Source: Clostridia bacterium (GTDB lineage: Bacteria > Bacillota > Clostridia > UMGS1810). Taken from it: a stretch of 5,283 bases of DNA. The stretch lies in contig JAFYUA010000262.1 of the NCBI GenBank assembly GCA_017549745.1, positions 1 to 5,283 of the forward strand. Direction: 5' to 3'. Numbering within the stretch: position 1 is the stretch's first letter; each line of letters starts with the position of its first letter. Made by a program: the position numbers and the translations under genes. Shown piece by piece: positions 5,062-5,283 of the stretch. The notes under the pieces were generated by a model. That model was not told the origin of the DNA. It ran no database searches and was given only the letters and a program-made list of their open reading frames with translations.

Positions 5062-5283
5062 TTAGTTCAAAGAAGGTAATATTTTTTCAACATCGGTGTG
5101 AGGTCTGGGGATTACATGTGTTGCGATGATTTCGCCGAGTCTTGCAGCTGTAGCGCCACCTGCCTGAACTGCAGCGTTAACTGCGCCAACATCACCTCTA
5201 ACCATTACACTTACGAGTCCGGAACCGATTTTTTCTGTTCCAACGAGAACTACATTTGCAGCTTTGAGCATTGCATCAGCTGC
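5062..5283 (-). CDS. pduA: BMC hexameric shell protein, PduA/PduJ type (copy 1, 5' end outside window)
   Basis: This is the last 73 codons plus TAA of a one-domain BMC shell protein. The start lies beyond the right edge, and the Met codon at 5271 is internal ([11 protein letters not shown]). Visible landmarks are the conserved Lys of the hexamer edge (AMLKAANV), the pore loop EKIGSGL with the pore Ser as in PduA, the GDVGAV segment and the C-terminal [15 protein letters not shown], all near-identical in type to enterobacterial PduA/PduJ. Such proteins form cyclic hexamers that tile the facets of the microcompartment, and the central pore passes small polar metabolites. The downstream gene is a tandem duplicate, with 68 of 73 residues identical over the shared part. 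Only 12 bases separate this stop from the ATG of that copy. Whether copy 1 also has an N-terminal extension cannot be seen. The family assignment is secure; the choice of pduA over pduJ is arbitrary. Confidence 0.95.
   Translation of the reverse strand, partial: AADAMLKAANVVLVGTEKIGSGLVSVMVRGDVGAVNAAVQAGGATAARLGEIIATHVIPRPHTDVEKILPSLN

Larger units (their letters stand above)
4648..5283 (-). repeat. Tandem duplication of the PduA-type shell gene
   Basis: The two units are 4648-4869 and 5062-5283, offset by exactly 414 bases with no insertion or deletion. By hand count they differ at about 22 of 222 bases (about 90% identity), and the last quarter of the coding region, near the stop, is the most diverged. 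Only 5 of 73 residues differ, so most changes are silent. This indicates an older duplication kept under protein-level selection, or partial homogenisation by gene conversion. The right unit is cut by the window edge, so its full extent is unknown. Confidence 0.9.

Overview
The window is the middle of a bacterial microcompartment (BMC) operon. Every gene lies on the minus strand, so transcription runs from the high-coordinate end towards position 1. Strong AGGAGG-type ribosome-binding sites, several TTG starts, moderate base composition and the protein sequences suggest a Firmicutes host, probably an anaerobic clostridium. That assignment is an inference, because no taxonomic marker is present.

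Layout in transcription order: (1) a PduA-type hexameric shell protein whose start lies beyond the right edge; (2) a near-identical tandem copy carrying a Lys/Glu/Ala-rich N-terminal extension, with a second strong ribosome-binding site and ATG nested at the canonical shell-domain start; (3) an 82-base spacer holding an 11-bp hairpin; (4) an EutN/PduN-type pentameric vertex protein; (5) a PduS-type iron-sulfur flavoprotein of the RnfC family; (6) a PduT-type tandem-domain trimeric shell protein with the cluster-binding Cys38; (7) a CoA-acylating aldehyde dehydrogenase (PduP/EutE family) with an N-terminal encapsulation-peptide-like helix; (8) a divergent one-domain shell protein with a proline-rich, enlarged pore loop and a C-terminal tail; (9) another short hexameric shell protein; (10) the 5' part of PduL, the BMC-type phosphotransacylase, which runs off the left edge. 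Genes are separated by -4 to about 80 bases. Two pairs (pduS-pduT and the two shell genes at positions 303-952) overlap by ATGA, which implies translational coupling.

Together the genes encode a shell (hexamers, trimer, pentamer) plus the conserved catabolic core: aldehyde + CoA + NAD+ to acyl-CoA + NADH by the dehydrogenase, then acyl-CoA + phosphate to acyl-phosphate + CoA by PduL. PduS and PduT would form an electron path across the shell. The signature enzyme that makes the aldehyde (a B12-dependent or glycyl-radical diol dehydratase, choline lyase or ethanolamine lyase), the alcohol dehydrogenase and the acyl kinase are not in the window, so the substrate cannot be assigned.

The least ordinary features are the nested-start, N-terminally extended shell protein in a tandem duplication, the RNA-specific hairpin after the duplicated pair, and the proline-rich pore of the divergent shell protein. 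No promoter, tRNA, rRNA, CRISPR array or mobile element was seen.
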